Shown here one piece after another: positions 54,372 through 63,375 of a DNA stretch of 64,000 nucleotides. The stretch covers positions 1 to 64,000 of the forward strand of contig JAXLWZ010000006.1 in assembly GCA_046328225.1 (NCBI GenBank), read 5' to 3'. The DNA comes from Amarobacillus sp046328225. Lineage in GTDB: Bacteria > Chloroflexota > Dehalococcoidia > Tepidiformales > Tepidiformaceae. The notes beneath the pieces were generated by a model that saw only the letters and a program-made list of their open reading frames with translations, had not been told where the DNA came from and ran no database searches. Every line of letters starts with the position of its first letter. Position 1 is the first letter of the stretch. The position numbers and the translations under genes are program-made.

Positions 54372-55681
54372 GACGTCGTCTCCATCAGGTCTCGCGCAGC
54401 CGCGTGCAGGCGCGCCAGCTTCTTCTCCTCCGTCTTCTTCGCCCGGAAATACAGGTCGAGCGTCTCCAGTGCCGAGAGCCCGTCCGTCGTAGTACCTGCC
54501 GGCAGCAGCGTGCGACCATCGCGCGGCTTCACGGTGCGAACGCCCGCCACGTAATGCGCCTGCTCGAGCAGCCGGCGCGCATCCGGGATGCGGAGGCTCC
54601 GCTCCTGCTTTGCCGCGAGCTCGGGGTCGCCGTCGTCCCCCTTCGCGCTTCGCGGCCGGCCCAGCATCACTTCCACACGCACGATGGCGTCCGCCACGTT
54701 TGCCTTCTCGATGGCCGTGCACACCTCGGGCGTCGGGTCGTCCTCCTTCGGGCGCACGGTCACGGTCACGAACCGCCGCGAGGGCACCTCCTGCAGCCGC
54801 GGGATGCCGCTGCCGCCGATGCGGTTACCGCGCGGCTTCGCCGGGTCGATATCGAACACCATGAACCCCTTCTTTTGCCCTTCCTCCCCGAAGTCCACTG
54901 CCTGCATCGAACCCGAGTACCACGTCGGCGTCTGCTTCTGCAGGTCCATGTTGTTGTGGTGGTGCCCCAGCGCGATGTAGTCGAAAGCGCCGTCCGGCAG
55001 CGCCGATTTCAGCAGCGTCGGCGCCGTGCCGACCGTCATCCATTGCTCGCTCCCGGGGTTTTCGCGCACCAGGAAGTCGTTGATCGAGACATGGGCCGCG
55101 AGCACCGCGGGCACACCGGGGTCGAGCGCCTCCGCCTGCGCCATCACATGCTCCGTCATGTTCCGCTCGATGCGGGCGTGCAGCTGGTCGATGGACATGC
55201 CGTCGCAGTCCGGGAAATTCGCCACGAAGCGGCTGACCTGCGGCCAGGGCAGGAACGCGACCTGCAGCGGCCCCGAACGCGTCTCCAGGACGTACGGCTT
55301 CGCACCCTGCTCCTGGAACCATGCGTTGTCGCCCACCGTCACGCACGGCACGTCCAGCGTCCGGTAGATCTCGAGGGCGTGCGCCCGGCCCTCAGCGTTC
55401 GGGAGGTCGTGATTCCCGACCAGCAGGAACGACGGGATGCCGGCCGCGCTCAGCCGCCGGATGCGCCGCGCGAACTCCCGCTGGTGCGTCTGCGAAGGCT
55501 CCCGCGCCTTGTACGCGTCGCCCGCGAAGATCACCGCGTCGACGCGTTCGGCCTCGGCGTACGCCACCAGCGCGTCGAAGGCGATGAGGAAGTCCTCCAT
55601 CCGCGACGACCACCCCTTCTCGGTCGGCCGCCCGTAGTTCTCGACTCCGATGTGCAGATCGGCGAAATGGATGATGCGCAT
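54368..55681 (-). CDS. sbcD: SbcD/Mre11-like nuclease with C-terminal extension (first copy)
   Basis: The 437-residue protein opens MRIIHFADLHIGVENYGRPT (metal site), then VIFAGDAYKAREPSQTHQRE, LLVGNHDLPNAEGRAHALEI, and IALGHHHNNMDLQKQ, all SbcD/Mre11 motifs. A C-terminal region of about 130 residues (from EVCTAIEKANVADAIVRVEV) extends beyond the nuclease core and may bind SbcC. Its -10 box TAGGAT (55695-55690) ends eight bases before the ATG, a leaderless start. It heads the unusual sbcD-sbcD-sbcC operon. Confidence 0.9.
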   Translation of the reverse strand: MRIIHFADLHIGVENYGRPTEKGWSSRMEDFLIAFDALVAYAEAERVDAVIFAGDAYKAREPSQTHQREFARRIRRLSAAGIPSFLLVGNHDLPNAEGRAHALEIYRTLDVPCVTVGDNAWFQEQGAKPYVLETRSGPLQVAFLPWPQVSRFVANFPDCDGMSIDQLHARIERNMTEHVMAQAEALDPGVPAVLAAHVSINDFLVRENPGSEQWMTVGTAPTLLKSALPDGAFDYIALGHHHNNMDLQKQTPTWYSGSMQAVDFGEEGQKKGFMVFDIDPAKPRGNRIGGSGIPRLQEVPSRRFVTVTVRPKEDDPTPEVCTAIEKANVADAIVRVEVMLGRPRSAKGDDGDPELAAKQERSLRIPDARRLLEQAHYVAGVRTVKPRDGRTLLPAGTTTDGLSALETLDLYFRAKKTEEKKLARLHAAARDLMETTS

Positions 55682-55689
55682 TGGTGTTT

Positions 55690-55695
55690 ATCCTA
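55690..55695 (-). promoter_or_regulatory. -10 box eight bases before the first sbcD gene
   Basis: TAGGAT on the minus strand lies eight bases from the ATG at 55681; no ribosome binding site is present, so this operon would start with a leaderless message. Confidence 0.45.
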
Positions 55696-55723
55696 CCGGG
55701 ATAGGCCCGCCCCGGGTACCTCG

Positions 55724-56404
55724 TCAGCCAGCCTCTTGACCTGCCAGTACCGGCGGCTTGCGGTAGACCCGCAGCTCCAGCAGCCCCGCAGCGATGCGCT
55801 GCCGCGCGAGCAGCACCAGCCCCCGGATCGGGTCATCGTGCCAGGGATGGTCGACCACCACCGCGACACCGCCTGTCGCAAGCACCCGCTCCGTCTCCGC
55901 CGCGATCGCCCGCCTCGCCTCGCCGGGCACGTGCCCCAGGACGTGACACGCCGTGACTGCGTCGAACGCCTCGTCCGGCCACGGCAGCGCCGCCGCGTCC
56001 GCGTGCACGAGAGCCGCCGAAGGGGCCCGCCGCCGCGCCCGCTCGAGCATGTAGGGCGAAAGGTCCACCCCCGCCACGGTCGCTCCCGGGAGCTGGTCGC
56101 GCAGCGCCCGCAGCAGTGTCCCAGGCCCGCAGCCGATGTCCAGCACGTTCGCCGTGCCGCTCGCCCGCAGCGCCCGCGCCACCATCCGGAACGCCCGCGC
56201 CGCCGAAAGTTCCCAGTACAGCAGCGCGATCAGGTGCTCGTACGCCGCCGCGCTCCGTCGCGAGAGGTATCCCTCGGGGAGAAAGTGCCAGCGATGCAGG
56301 TACCACTCCGGGTATCCGACCCCGCGGTTCGCCAGCGGCAGCTTCGTCGCCGCGAGGATGTGCCGCGCGCGGCGGGCCGGCGAAATCCGCTTGATCGGCA
56401 GCAT
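55724..56404 (-). CDS. class I SAM-dependent methyltransferase
   Basis: The 226-residue product has a Rossmann-fold methyltransferase core: VLDIGCGPGTLLRALRDQLP near residues 87-106, then GVDLSPYMLERARRRA, ALVHADAAALPWPDEAF and DAVTACHVLGHVPGEARRAI. The N-terminal extension has YPEWYLHRWHFLPEGYLSRR. A TAGGAT box ends six bases before the ATG (56416-56411), so it is probably a leaderless, single-gene unit divergent from the monooxygenase. The target molecule is unknown. Confidence 0.87.
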   Translation of the reverse strand: MLPIKRISPARRARHILAATKLPLANRGVGYPEWYLHRWHFLPEGYLSRRSAAAYEHLIALLYWELSAARAFRMVARALRASGTANVLDIGCGPGTLLRALRDQLPGATVAGVDLSPYMLERARRRAPSAALVHADAAALPWPDEAFDAVTACHVLGHVPGEARRAIAAETERVLATGGVAVVVDHPWHDDPIRGLVLLARQRIAAGLLELRVYRKPPVLAGQEAG

Positions 56405-56410
56405 GCCCGC

Positions 56411-56416
56411 ATCCTA
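56411..56416 (-). promoter_or_regulatory. -10 box six bases before the methyltransferase gene
   Basis: TAGGAT ends six bases before the ATG at 56404 and no ribosome binding site lies between, a leaderless layout on the minus strand. Confidence 0.45.
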
Positions 56417-56495
56417 GGGCCACACGCCCGAGGCCGCCACGCGACGCTCCCGCGAGCCCCCGCTAGAATCGCCCGAACTCACCCCGGGAGAACCC

Positions 56496-56798
56496 ATGCT
56501 CACCATTGTTGCGAAGCTCCAGGCCGCCGAAGGCAAGGCCGATGAACTCAAGGCCATCCTCACCGACATGGTCGCGAAGGTGAAAGCCAACGAAGCCGGC
56601 GCCGTCCCCGTCTACTCCCTGCACGAATCCAGCACCGAGCCCGGCCTCTTCCTCTTCTACGAGCAGTATCGCGACGCTGACGCCTTCGCCGCCCACGGCA
56701 AGACCGACCACATGGCCGCCATGAACGCTTCCCTCAAGGGCATGCTCGGCGGCCGGCCCGTCATCGAACGCTACACCCAGGTCGCCGGCGTCTCCTGA
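56496..56798 (+). CDS. antibiotic biosynthesis monooxygenase (ABM-domain) protein
   Basis: The 100-residue product is a one-domain ABM protein: MLTIVAKLQAAEGKADELKA, then YSLHESSTEPGLFLFYEQYR and ADAFAAHGKTDHMAAMN. These ferredoxin-like dimers oxidise aromatic or quinone substrates or act as heme-degrading or monooxygenase enzymes; the reaction here is unknown. GGGAGAA lies before the ATG. It is convergent toward the CaiB gene. Confidence 0.88.
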   Translation: MLTIVAKLQAAEGKADELKAILTDMVAKVKANEAGAVPVYSLHESSTEPGLFLFYEQYRDADAFAAHGKTDHMAAMNASLKGMLGGRPVIERYTQVAGVS

Positions 56799-56837
56799 GC
56801 CTGCCCGGCACGCGAACCGTGCGGCGAGGTTCCCGGC

Positions 56838-58055
56838 CTAATCGCCGAGGACCTCGCCGTTGTGTTCGCCCAGCAGCGGCGGCCGCCGGTACACCCCCGG
56901 CGGCGTCGCCGTCATCCGGATCGGGGTGTTGGGCAGCACGATCGGCCTCGCGCTTCCCGGGTGTTCCACCGCCACGAGCACGTCACGCGCGCGAGTGTGC
57001 GGGTCCGCGAAGATCGCCGCGGCGTCGTTCACCGGCCCCACCGGCACGCTTCCCGCGAGCAGGCCGACAATCGCCGCCGTCGTGTGCTGGCGCGTCCAAC
57101 CCGTGACCACTTCGCGCACGAACGCCGCGTTGCGCACGCGGTCGGCGTTGCTCTCCGTGCGCGGATCGTGGATGAGGTCCGGCCGGTCGATGTGCGCGGC
57201 GAGCATCGCCCAGTGGTGCGCCGTCGGCGCGGCAATCGCGCAATGCCCGTCCGCCGTGGGGTAGATGTCGAACGGCGTGAGCTGCGTGTGGCCGTTGCCC
57301 TGCGGCTCCGTCACGATCCCCTGGTACGAATACCGGTAGACGATTGATTCGCACAGCGCGACCACCGCGTCGTACATCGAGATGTCGACGAACTGTCCCT
57401 GGCCCGTCACCTTCGCGTGCAGCAGCGCCGAGACGATGCCGACCGCCGCCATCGTCCCCGGGAACAGGTCGCCCACGCTCGGGCCGGCCTTGAGCACGTG
57501 CTCCGCGTCGGTCCCCGTCATGCTCACGACGCCGCCCATGGCCTGCGCCACGATGTCGTACGAAGGCCAGTCGACATACGGCGAAACGCCCGTGCGCGGG
57601 TCTCCGAAGCCGCGGATCGCTCCATACACCAGCCGTGGATTCCGCTCGGCCAGCACCTCGTACCCCATCCCCAGCCGTTCCATGACCCCCGCGCGGAAGT
57701 TCTCCACCACCGCGTCCGCATCATCGATGAGCCGGCGCACCCGTTCGCGTGCCTCTTCCTCGCCAAGGTCGACCATGATGCCGCGCTTGTTCCGGTTGAT
57801 GCTCGCGAAGTAGCCGCCAAAGGCCCGAAGCTCGTCCCCCGTGGGGAACGGCTGCGAGTAGCGCGAGAAGTCCCCCTCCGGCGGCTCGACCTTGATCACG
57901 TCCGCGCCAAGGTCGGCCAGGATCATCGTGCAGAACGGCCCCGCGAGCGCGCGCGTGAAATCGACGATGCGCAGCCCCTTCAGCGGTCCCGTGGCCGCTG
58001 CCGCCATGGGAGCGGCCCATTCGTGCGCGTGCTCCCAATCCCGGGCTTCGCTCAC
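56838..58055 (-). CDS. CaiB/BaiF-type CoA-transferase
   Basis: The 405-residue class III CoA-transferase has GLRIVDFTRALAGPFCTMIL, EGDFSRYSQPFPTGDELRAF, the family Asp196 in PSVGDLFPGTMAAVG, and a C-terminal TARPIVLPNTPIRMTAT-like region. The GTG start overlaps the downstream stop of the MaoC gene (58052) by 4 bases; another in-frame start at M58007 would remove 16 unusual residues. It is one of three CaiB-type genes in the window. Confidence 0.88.
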   Translation of the reverse strand: MSEARDWEHAHEWAAPMAAAATGPLKGLRIVDFTRALAGPFCTMILADLGADVIKVEPPEGDFSRYSQPFPTGDELRAFGGYFASINRNKRGIMVDLGEEEARERVRRLIDDADAVVENFRAGVMERLGMGYEVLAERNPRLVYGAIRGFGDPRTGVSPYVDWPSYDIVAQAMGGVVSMTGTDAEHVLKAGPSVGDLFPGTMAAVGIVSALLHAKVTGQGQFVDISMYDAVVALCESIVYRYSYQGIVTEPQGNGHTQLTPFDIYPTADGHCAIAAPTAHHWAMLAAHIDRPDLIHDPRTESNADRVRNAAFVREVVTGWTRQHTTAAIVGLLAGSVPVGPVNDAAAIFADPHTRARDVLVAVEHPGSARPIVLPNTPIRMTATPPGVYRRPPLLGEHNGEVLGD

Positions 58056-58546
58056 CGTGCGCCCCAGTGCGACCGCCGCTTCACGAGCACCGTCCGTTCG
58101 CCTTCGAACACCACGCGGTCGTCGTGCGTCACGCCCCAGTGCTTGAAGGTCACGTGCCCGGCATCGCCGCGCTCGGGCGAAGGCTCCGCCGCAATCACTT
58201 CACTGAAGGCGTAGATCGTGTCGCCGTGGTGCACCGGGCTCGTGAAGCGCAGCTTGTCCAGCCGCACCTCCGCGATCGCGTTCTCGGCCGTGTCCTGGCT
58301 CGCCAGCCCGATCACCATCGACCCCGTGATCAGGCCGAACACCACGCGCCCTTCGCCCAGCGGCGAATTCCCGCCGCGCGTCGCGTGCTCGTTCCAGTGC
58401 GCCTGCGCGGTGTTTACCACCGCCTTGCTGAGGTAGTTGTTCTCGACTTCGTCGACCGTCGCGCCGCGTGCGTGGCGCATCTTGCGGCCCACCGGGAAGT
58501 CCTCGAAGTACGTGCCCGCGCCCGTGAGCGCTGCCACCCGGTCCAT
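58052..58546 (-). CDS. MaoC-type hydratase/dehydratase subunit
   Basis: The 164-residue MaoC protein has GTYFEDFPVGRKMRHARGAT near the start, then AQAHWNEHATRGGNSPLGEG with the hydratase His, VVFGLITGSMVIGLASQDTA and EVRLDKLRFTSPVHHGDTI. Its ATG overlaps the upstream MaoC stop as TGATG, and GGAGGG lies seven bases upstream. With its neighbour it forms the third two-gene MaoC pair of the window, next to a CaiB gene. Confidence 0.88.
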   Translation of the reverse strand: MDRVAALTGAGTYFEDFPVGRKMRHARGATVDEVENNYLSKAVVNTAQAHWNEHATRGGNSPLGEGRVVFGLITGSMVIGLASQDTAENAIAEVRLDKLRFTSPVHHGDTIYAFSEVIAAEPSPERGDAGHVTFKHWGVTHDDRVVFEGERTVLVKRRSHWGAR

Positions 58547-59034
58547 CACGCATCCCTCCGTTTCGCCACCAGGTTCGTCCGGCGGTACGTCAGCACCACC
58601 TCGCCGCGCTGGTTCTCCACCGTCGTCTGCCACGTCACGATTCCGCTCGTCGGCCGCGACGTCGATTCGCGCTTTTCCAGCACTTCCGACCGCGCCGTGA
58701 CCGTGTCCCCCGGGTACACCGGCGCCACGAATCGGCAGTCCTCCACCCCGAGGAAGGGTCCGCCGGCTTCGCTCAGGTCCTCCACCGACATGCCCACCGC
58801 CGTGCACAGCAGCAGCATGGGGTTCACCACCATTCCCGGGTGGCCCAGCGCGCGCGCATATTCGGAATTGATGTACAGCGGGTTCCAATGGCACGTCGCC
58901 GAGGAGAACGTGACGTTGTCCGCCTCCGTGATCGTGCGTCCCCAGTGGTGCACCCACGTCTGCCCTTGTTCGAAATCCTGGAACTGGTTCCCGTGCCGTA
59001 CCAACGGGAACGACGCCGCGTCGAAGTCGCCCAC
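58546..59034 (-). CDS. MaoC-type hot-dog protein (partner subunit)
   Basis: The 162-residue product (from GTG 59034; the longer frame starts at 59097) shows FEQGQTWVHHWGRTITEADN with the Asp-x(n)-His hydratase positions, SSATCHWNPLYINSEYARAL, HPGMVVNPMLLLCTAVGMSV and VYPGDTVTARSEVLEKRES. The 59034 start is chosen because GGGAGG lies four bases upstream and the extra 21 residues lack homology. It is the upstream partner of the catalytic-type MaoC gene. Confidence 0.82.
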   Translation of the reverse strand: MGDFDAASFPLVRHGNQFQDFEQGQTWVHHWGRTITEADNVTFSSATCHWNPLYINSEYARALGHPGMVVNPMLLLCTAVGMSVEDLSEAGGPFLGVEDCRFVAPVYPGDTVTARSEVLEKRESTSRPTSGIVTWQTTVENQRGEVVLTYRRTNLVAKRRDA

Positions 59035-59198
59035 GAGGCCTCCCTGCGCGCCGCCGTCGCCCGGCGGCCGCGAATTCGATGCGCGCAGGCTACGCATCTG
59101 GCGCGCCTTCGTGAAGGGCCGTTCTCCTGTTACGAACAGTTGAACTCATGTGCTCCGGGGTTCCGTTCCGCCGGGATTGGTGACAGACTCTATCAACA

Positions 59199-60263
59199 AT
59201 GTCGCGCACGAAGGCCGAACCCGGCTCCCTCCATGCCTGCTGCTGGAGCACGATCTCCTGCTCCGCGGGCGAGGTCGCGCGCGTCCAGCGCCTGGCGGCC
59301 GACCTCCACCCCGGCGCCTCGGTCGTCGTCAGTTGCCAGCGCGTCGAGGCCTACGGCGCGGTCCCCTGCGCCTGCGAAGCCCCCCTCCACGCGGCCGGCG
59401 ATGACGCTCTCCGACACCTCGCCGAAGTCGCCGCCGGGCTCCATTCCGTCGTCCTCGGCGAAGAGCAGATTCTCGGTCAGGTCCGGCGTGCCTTCGATGA
59501 GGCCGCACCCGGCCAGCGCAAGCTCGCCGATATCGCCCTCGCCTCCGCGCGCGAACTCCGCCGCGAGACCGACTTCAACAGCCACGCCGGTGCCCTCCTC
59601 GACCGTGCCCTTCGCACCGCGGGCCTGAGGGCCGGCGGGCGGCTGCTCGTCCTCGGCGGTGGCCAGCTCGGCCGGCTCGTGGCCCGCCGTGGCCTTGAGA
59701 CCGGTTTCGACGAAGTCATTATCGCCGCGCGCACTCGCCCCGCCGACATCGCGGGCATCCGCTATGTGCCGCTCGATCGTGCGCACACCCTCGAACCTGT
59801 GACCGTCATCGCCGGCTGCCTGGGGAGCTCCGCGGGCGAAGTCCTTCCCGAGGCGCTGCCGCCCGCCGCCCTGCTCGCCGACCTCGGTACCCCGCGCAAC
59901 TTCGCCGATGGCCAGGCCGCGCCCGTCGTCACCCTCGCCGGCATGCTCGCCGATGAGCACGCCCGCCCCCACGCGATGAAGCGCCGCGGCGAGCTCCGCG
60001 AACGTCTCGGGGCCATCCTTGAGGCCCGCATCGCGGCGTCGCTCCGCGCCGGGTCGCCCGTCGCTGGCCTCCGCTTCGAGGTCGAACGCGTCCGCCAGCG
60101 CGAACTCGCACGCATGCTCAAGCTCCACCCCGAGCTTCCCGCCGAGACCCTCGACGCCTTCGCCCGCGCCCTCGTGAACCAGTTGTTTCACCTGCCCTCG
60201 GCCCGGCTGAAGGAAGACCCCGCACTCGGTGCGCGCGTCGCGGACCTTTTCGCCCCCGCCTGA
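59199..60263 (+). CDS. hemA: glutamyl-tRNA reductase-like protein (HemA, divergent)
   Basis: The 354-residue protein resembles glutamyl-tRNA reductase, the first committed enzyme of C5 heme synthesis: VVVSCQRVEAYGAV holds the catalytic Cys46 (the normal motif is STCNRTE, so Asn is replaced by Gln), GLHSVVLGEEQILGQVRRAF is the substrate/NADPH loop, GGRLLVLGGGQLGRLV is the Rossmann motif and DLGTPRN the DLAVPRD equivalent. The C-terminal dimerisation domain is short, so it is about 60-70 residues smaller than typical. No other heme gene is nearby. A weak CAGACT box lies nine bases before the ATG. Confidence 0.82.
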   Translation: MSRTKAEPGSLHACCWSTISCSAGEVARVQRLAADLHPGASVVVSCQRVEAYGAVPCACEAPLHAAGDDALRHLAEVAAGLHSVVLGEEQILGQVRRAFDEAAPGQRKLADIALASARELRRETDFNSHAGALLDRALRTAGLRAGGRLLVLGGGQLGRLVARRGLETGFDEVIIAARTRPADIAGIRYVPLDRAHTLEPVTVIAGCLGSSAGEVLPEALPPAALLADLGTPRNFADGQAAPVVTLAGMLADEHARPHAMKRRGELRERLGAILEARIAASLRAGSPVAGLRFEVERVRQRELARMLKLHPELPAETLDAFARALVNQLFHLPSARLKEDPALGARVADLFAPA

Positions 60264-60267
60264 GACC

Positions 60268-60804
60268 CTACTCCCGGCCGATACCCAGGTCCTCGATCGT
60301 CGCCAGCGCGTCCGAAAGCCGCCGAATGCGGTGCACGCGCGGCGCATCCAGCCAGCGGTTTCGCCACCAGTCGACCAGGAACACCGCGTCCAGCTGCTCC
60401 GCGAGCCACGCCGCCGTGTGCGGGTCGTCCTCGAAGTGCGCTACAGCGCCCAGTTCGGCCGTCTTCCGCGCCTTGAACGCGGCCGGCGTTTCGTGCCAGT
60501 CCGGCCGCAAGTGGAGTTCCGGCACGAACCCGAACTGCTTCAGCAACCACCGTTCCGTGTGCCCCCGCGCCACTTCGCCCCGCGCCGAAAGCACCTTGCA
60601 TTCGAACCGCCTCGCCAGCTGCGCGAGCCCTTCGCGCGCGCCCGGCATCGGCCCGCGACCGTAGTATCGCCATCGTTCCGTGCGCCAGAGGATCCCGCGC
60701 GTGCCCGGCGTGTCCCGGCGCTTGTTCCTGCCGCGCCCGGGGTTGATACCCAGCGGCGGGTGACAGAGCACGCCATCCAGGTCGAACGTGAGAACCCGCA
60801 CCAT
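60268..60804 (-). CDS. HAD-superfamily hydrolase
   Basis: The 178-residue product begins VRVLTFDLDGVLCHPPLGIN, with the HAD Asp-x-Asp-Gly-Val motif, then CKVLSARGEVARGHTERWLL (motif II-like) and AVAHFEDDPHTAAWLAEQLD (motif IV, ED-D). The cap is minimal. Substrates of such small HADs cannot be told from sequence. The start at 60804 has GGAGG upstream; the frame to 60846 lacks homology. It is convergent with hemA. Confidence 0.82.
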   Translation of the reverse strand: MVRVLTFDLDGVLCHPPLGINPGRGRNKRRDTPGTRGILWRTERWRYYGRGPMPGAREGLAQLARRFECKVLSARGEVARGHTERWLLKQFGFVPELHLRPDWHETPAAFKARKTAELGAVAHFEDDPHTAAWLAEQLDAVFLVDWWRNRWLDAPRVHRIRRLSDALATIEDLGIGRE

Positions 60805-60900
60805 CCACCTCCACCGCCGCGAGCGTTCCCGGCAGTGTGCCCGCAACGCCCGCCCCCGCGCCAGTGGCGTGTACCGCCCGCCCGCGCGACTGTTTCGCCC

Positions 60901-61671
60901 ATGGAGATCCTGACCGGCGCCGTGCTCTTCGGGGCCGCCTTCGCCGCGGGCGCCATCAACGCCGTCGCGGGCGGCGGATCGCTCGTCAGCTTCCCCGCGC
61001 TGGTCGTCGCCGGGTACTCAACCAAGGCCGCGAACGTCACGAACTCCGTCGCCCTCTGGCCGGGCTACCTCGGCGGGACTTACGGCTACCGCGCCGAGGT
61101 CGCGTCCCAGCGCACCCATGTCCTTGCCCTCACACTCCCGAGCATCGCCGGGGCGCTCGTCGGCGCGGTCATCCTCCTCGCGACGCCCGAATCCGCCTTC
61201 GACCTGATCGTCCCGTTTCTCATCCTCTTCGCCTGCGGACTGATGGCCGTGCAGGACCGTCTGAGCCGCTTCGCCGCGGCCCACCGGCTCGGCGCGCTCC
61301 ACGCCGAACACGTGCCCTTCACGCTGATCGCATCGGTATTCGCGCTTTCCATCTACGGCAGCTACTTCGGCGCCGGGCTGGGCATCCTCACCCTCGCCGT
61401 GCTCGGCATCCTCCTCCCCGACGACATCCAGCGCTCGAACGCCCTCAAGGGGTTCCTCTCGCTCGTCATCAATGGCGCCGGAGTGCTGTACTTCGTCTTC
61501 TTCGGCCCGGTGCGATGGGCGCCCGCCGCCGTGATGGCCGTGGGGGCGCTTGCCGGGGGATACCTGGGAGTGGGTGTCGCGCGCCGCCTGGGCAAGCGCT
61601 GGCTGCGGCTGGCGGTGATCGCCTACGGCGTCGTCGTCGCCCTCGTGCTGCTCGCACGCGCGCTCGGCTGA
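60901..61671 (+). CDS. TauE/SafE-family sulfite/anion exporter-like permease
   Basis: The 256-residue protein has seven or eight transmembrane helices and the TSUP (TauE/SafE) features: AGAINAVAGGGSLVSFPALV (the family's Gly-rich N-terminal motif), ANVTNSVALWPGYLGGTYGY, YGSYFGAGLGILTLAVLGIL and IQRSNALKGFLSLVINGAGV. Family members export sulfite, sulfoacetate or small carboxylates. No ribosome binding site is seen before the ATG. It precedes the MerR gene. Confidence 0.88.
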   Translation: MEILTGAVLFGAAFAAGAINAVAGGGSLVSFPALVVAGYSTKAANVTNSVALWPGYLGGTYGYRAEVASQRTHVLALTLPSIAGALVGAVILLATPESAFDLIVPFLILFACGLMAVQDRLSRFAAAHRLGALHAEHVPFTLIASVFALSIYGSYFGAGLGILTLAVLGILLPDDIQRSNALKGFLSLVINGAGVLYFVFFGPVRWAPAAVMAVGALAGGYLGVGVARRLGKRWLRLAVIAYGVVVALVLLARALG

Positions 61672-61711
61672 AATACTTCGAATTCTGACGTTCGCGTTAA
61701 CGTGCGTTGTG

Positions 61712-61717
61712 TATAAT
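61712..61717 (+). promoter_or_regulatory. consensus -10 box eight bases before merR
   Basis: TATAAT, an exact consensus, ends eight bases before the ATG at 61726 with no ribosome binding site between; leaderless layout. Confidence 0.5.
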
Positions 61718-61725
61718 GCCGCCAA

Positions 61726-62190
61726 ATGGGCCGTGAACCGCGCGAGTTCTTCCAAATCGGCGATGCCTCCGAGCGGACGGGGCTGACCCAGCGCACCCTG
61801 CGCTACTACGAAGAGAAGGGGTTGCTCCGCACCCCTACCCGGATGGAGGGCGGTTTCCGCCTCTATTCGGAGGAAGACCTGCAGCGGCTCGAACGCATCA
61901 AGGAGCTGCGCGAGCTCCTCGGCTTCTCCCTCGCCGATATCAAGGAGATGCTCGACGCCGAGGAAGTCCGCCTCCAGATCAAGGCCGAGTGGCGCAAGGA
62001 CGCCGACGCCGCCGACAAGGCCCTGAAGCTTCGCTCCGCGCGCGAAATCACCCTCCAGCAGCTTCAGCTCATCGACCAGAAGATGGAAAAGATGGCCACC
62101 ATGCGTGACCAACTCGCCGAGCGCATCGCCCGGTACGATGCCAACCTCCAGCAGTACGCCGAGGAAACCGCCGCCGAGCACGCCACCTAA
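61726..62190 (+). CDS. MerR-family transcriptional regulator
   Basis: The 154-residue protein has the MerR winged helix: FFQIGDASERTGLTQRTLRY then YEEKGLLRTPTRMEGGFRLY, followed by a coiled coil and an effector end without the three metal cysteines of MerR itself (so it senses something else, or acts like the TipAL/LiuR branch). A consensus TATAAT box precedes its ATG by eight bases. It sits between the TauE/SafE permease and moaA, either of which may be its target. Confidence 0.88.
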   Translation: MGREPREFFQIGDASERTGLTQRTLRYYEEKGLLRTPTRMEGGFRLYSEEDLQRLERIKELRELLGFSLADIKEMLDAEEVRLQIKAEWRKDADAADKALKLRSAREITLQQLQLIDQKMEKMATMRDQLAERIARYDANLQQYAEETAAEHAT

Positions 62191-62247
62191 CCCGCGCGTG
62201 ACCTTCGTCGTCGCCGCCCCCGCCTGATGCCGTAAACTGGAGGGGCC

Positions 62248-63258
<1,011 letters not shown>

Positions 63259-63375
63259 ACATCGCCCGCGCATCCTCCTCGTGTTCGCGCCGCCTTCGCC
63301 GCGCGCACTGCCTCGCGCGTTGCCGCCGCACCCGCCGCTCCGTACCATCGCCGCCAGCACCACAGGGAGGCTCTC

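Noticed and set aside
60841..60901. A ribosome binding site search for the TauE/SafE gene
   Set aside because: No convincing site or -10 box was found; the start is placed by homology only.
61681..61725. A MerR-type operator around GTTAAC before the merR gene
   Set aside because: The arms flanking GTTAAC match in only a few positions and the spacing does not fit the usual 19-20 base MerR site; kept only as a weak idea.
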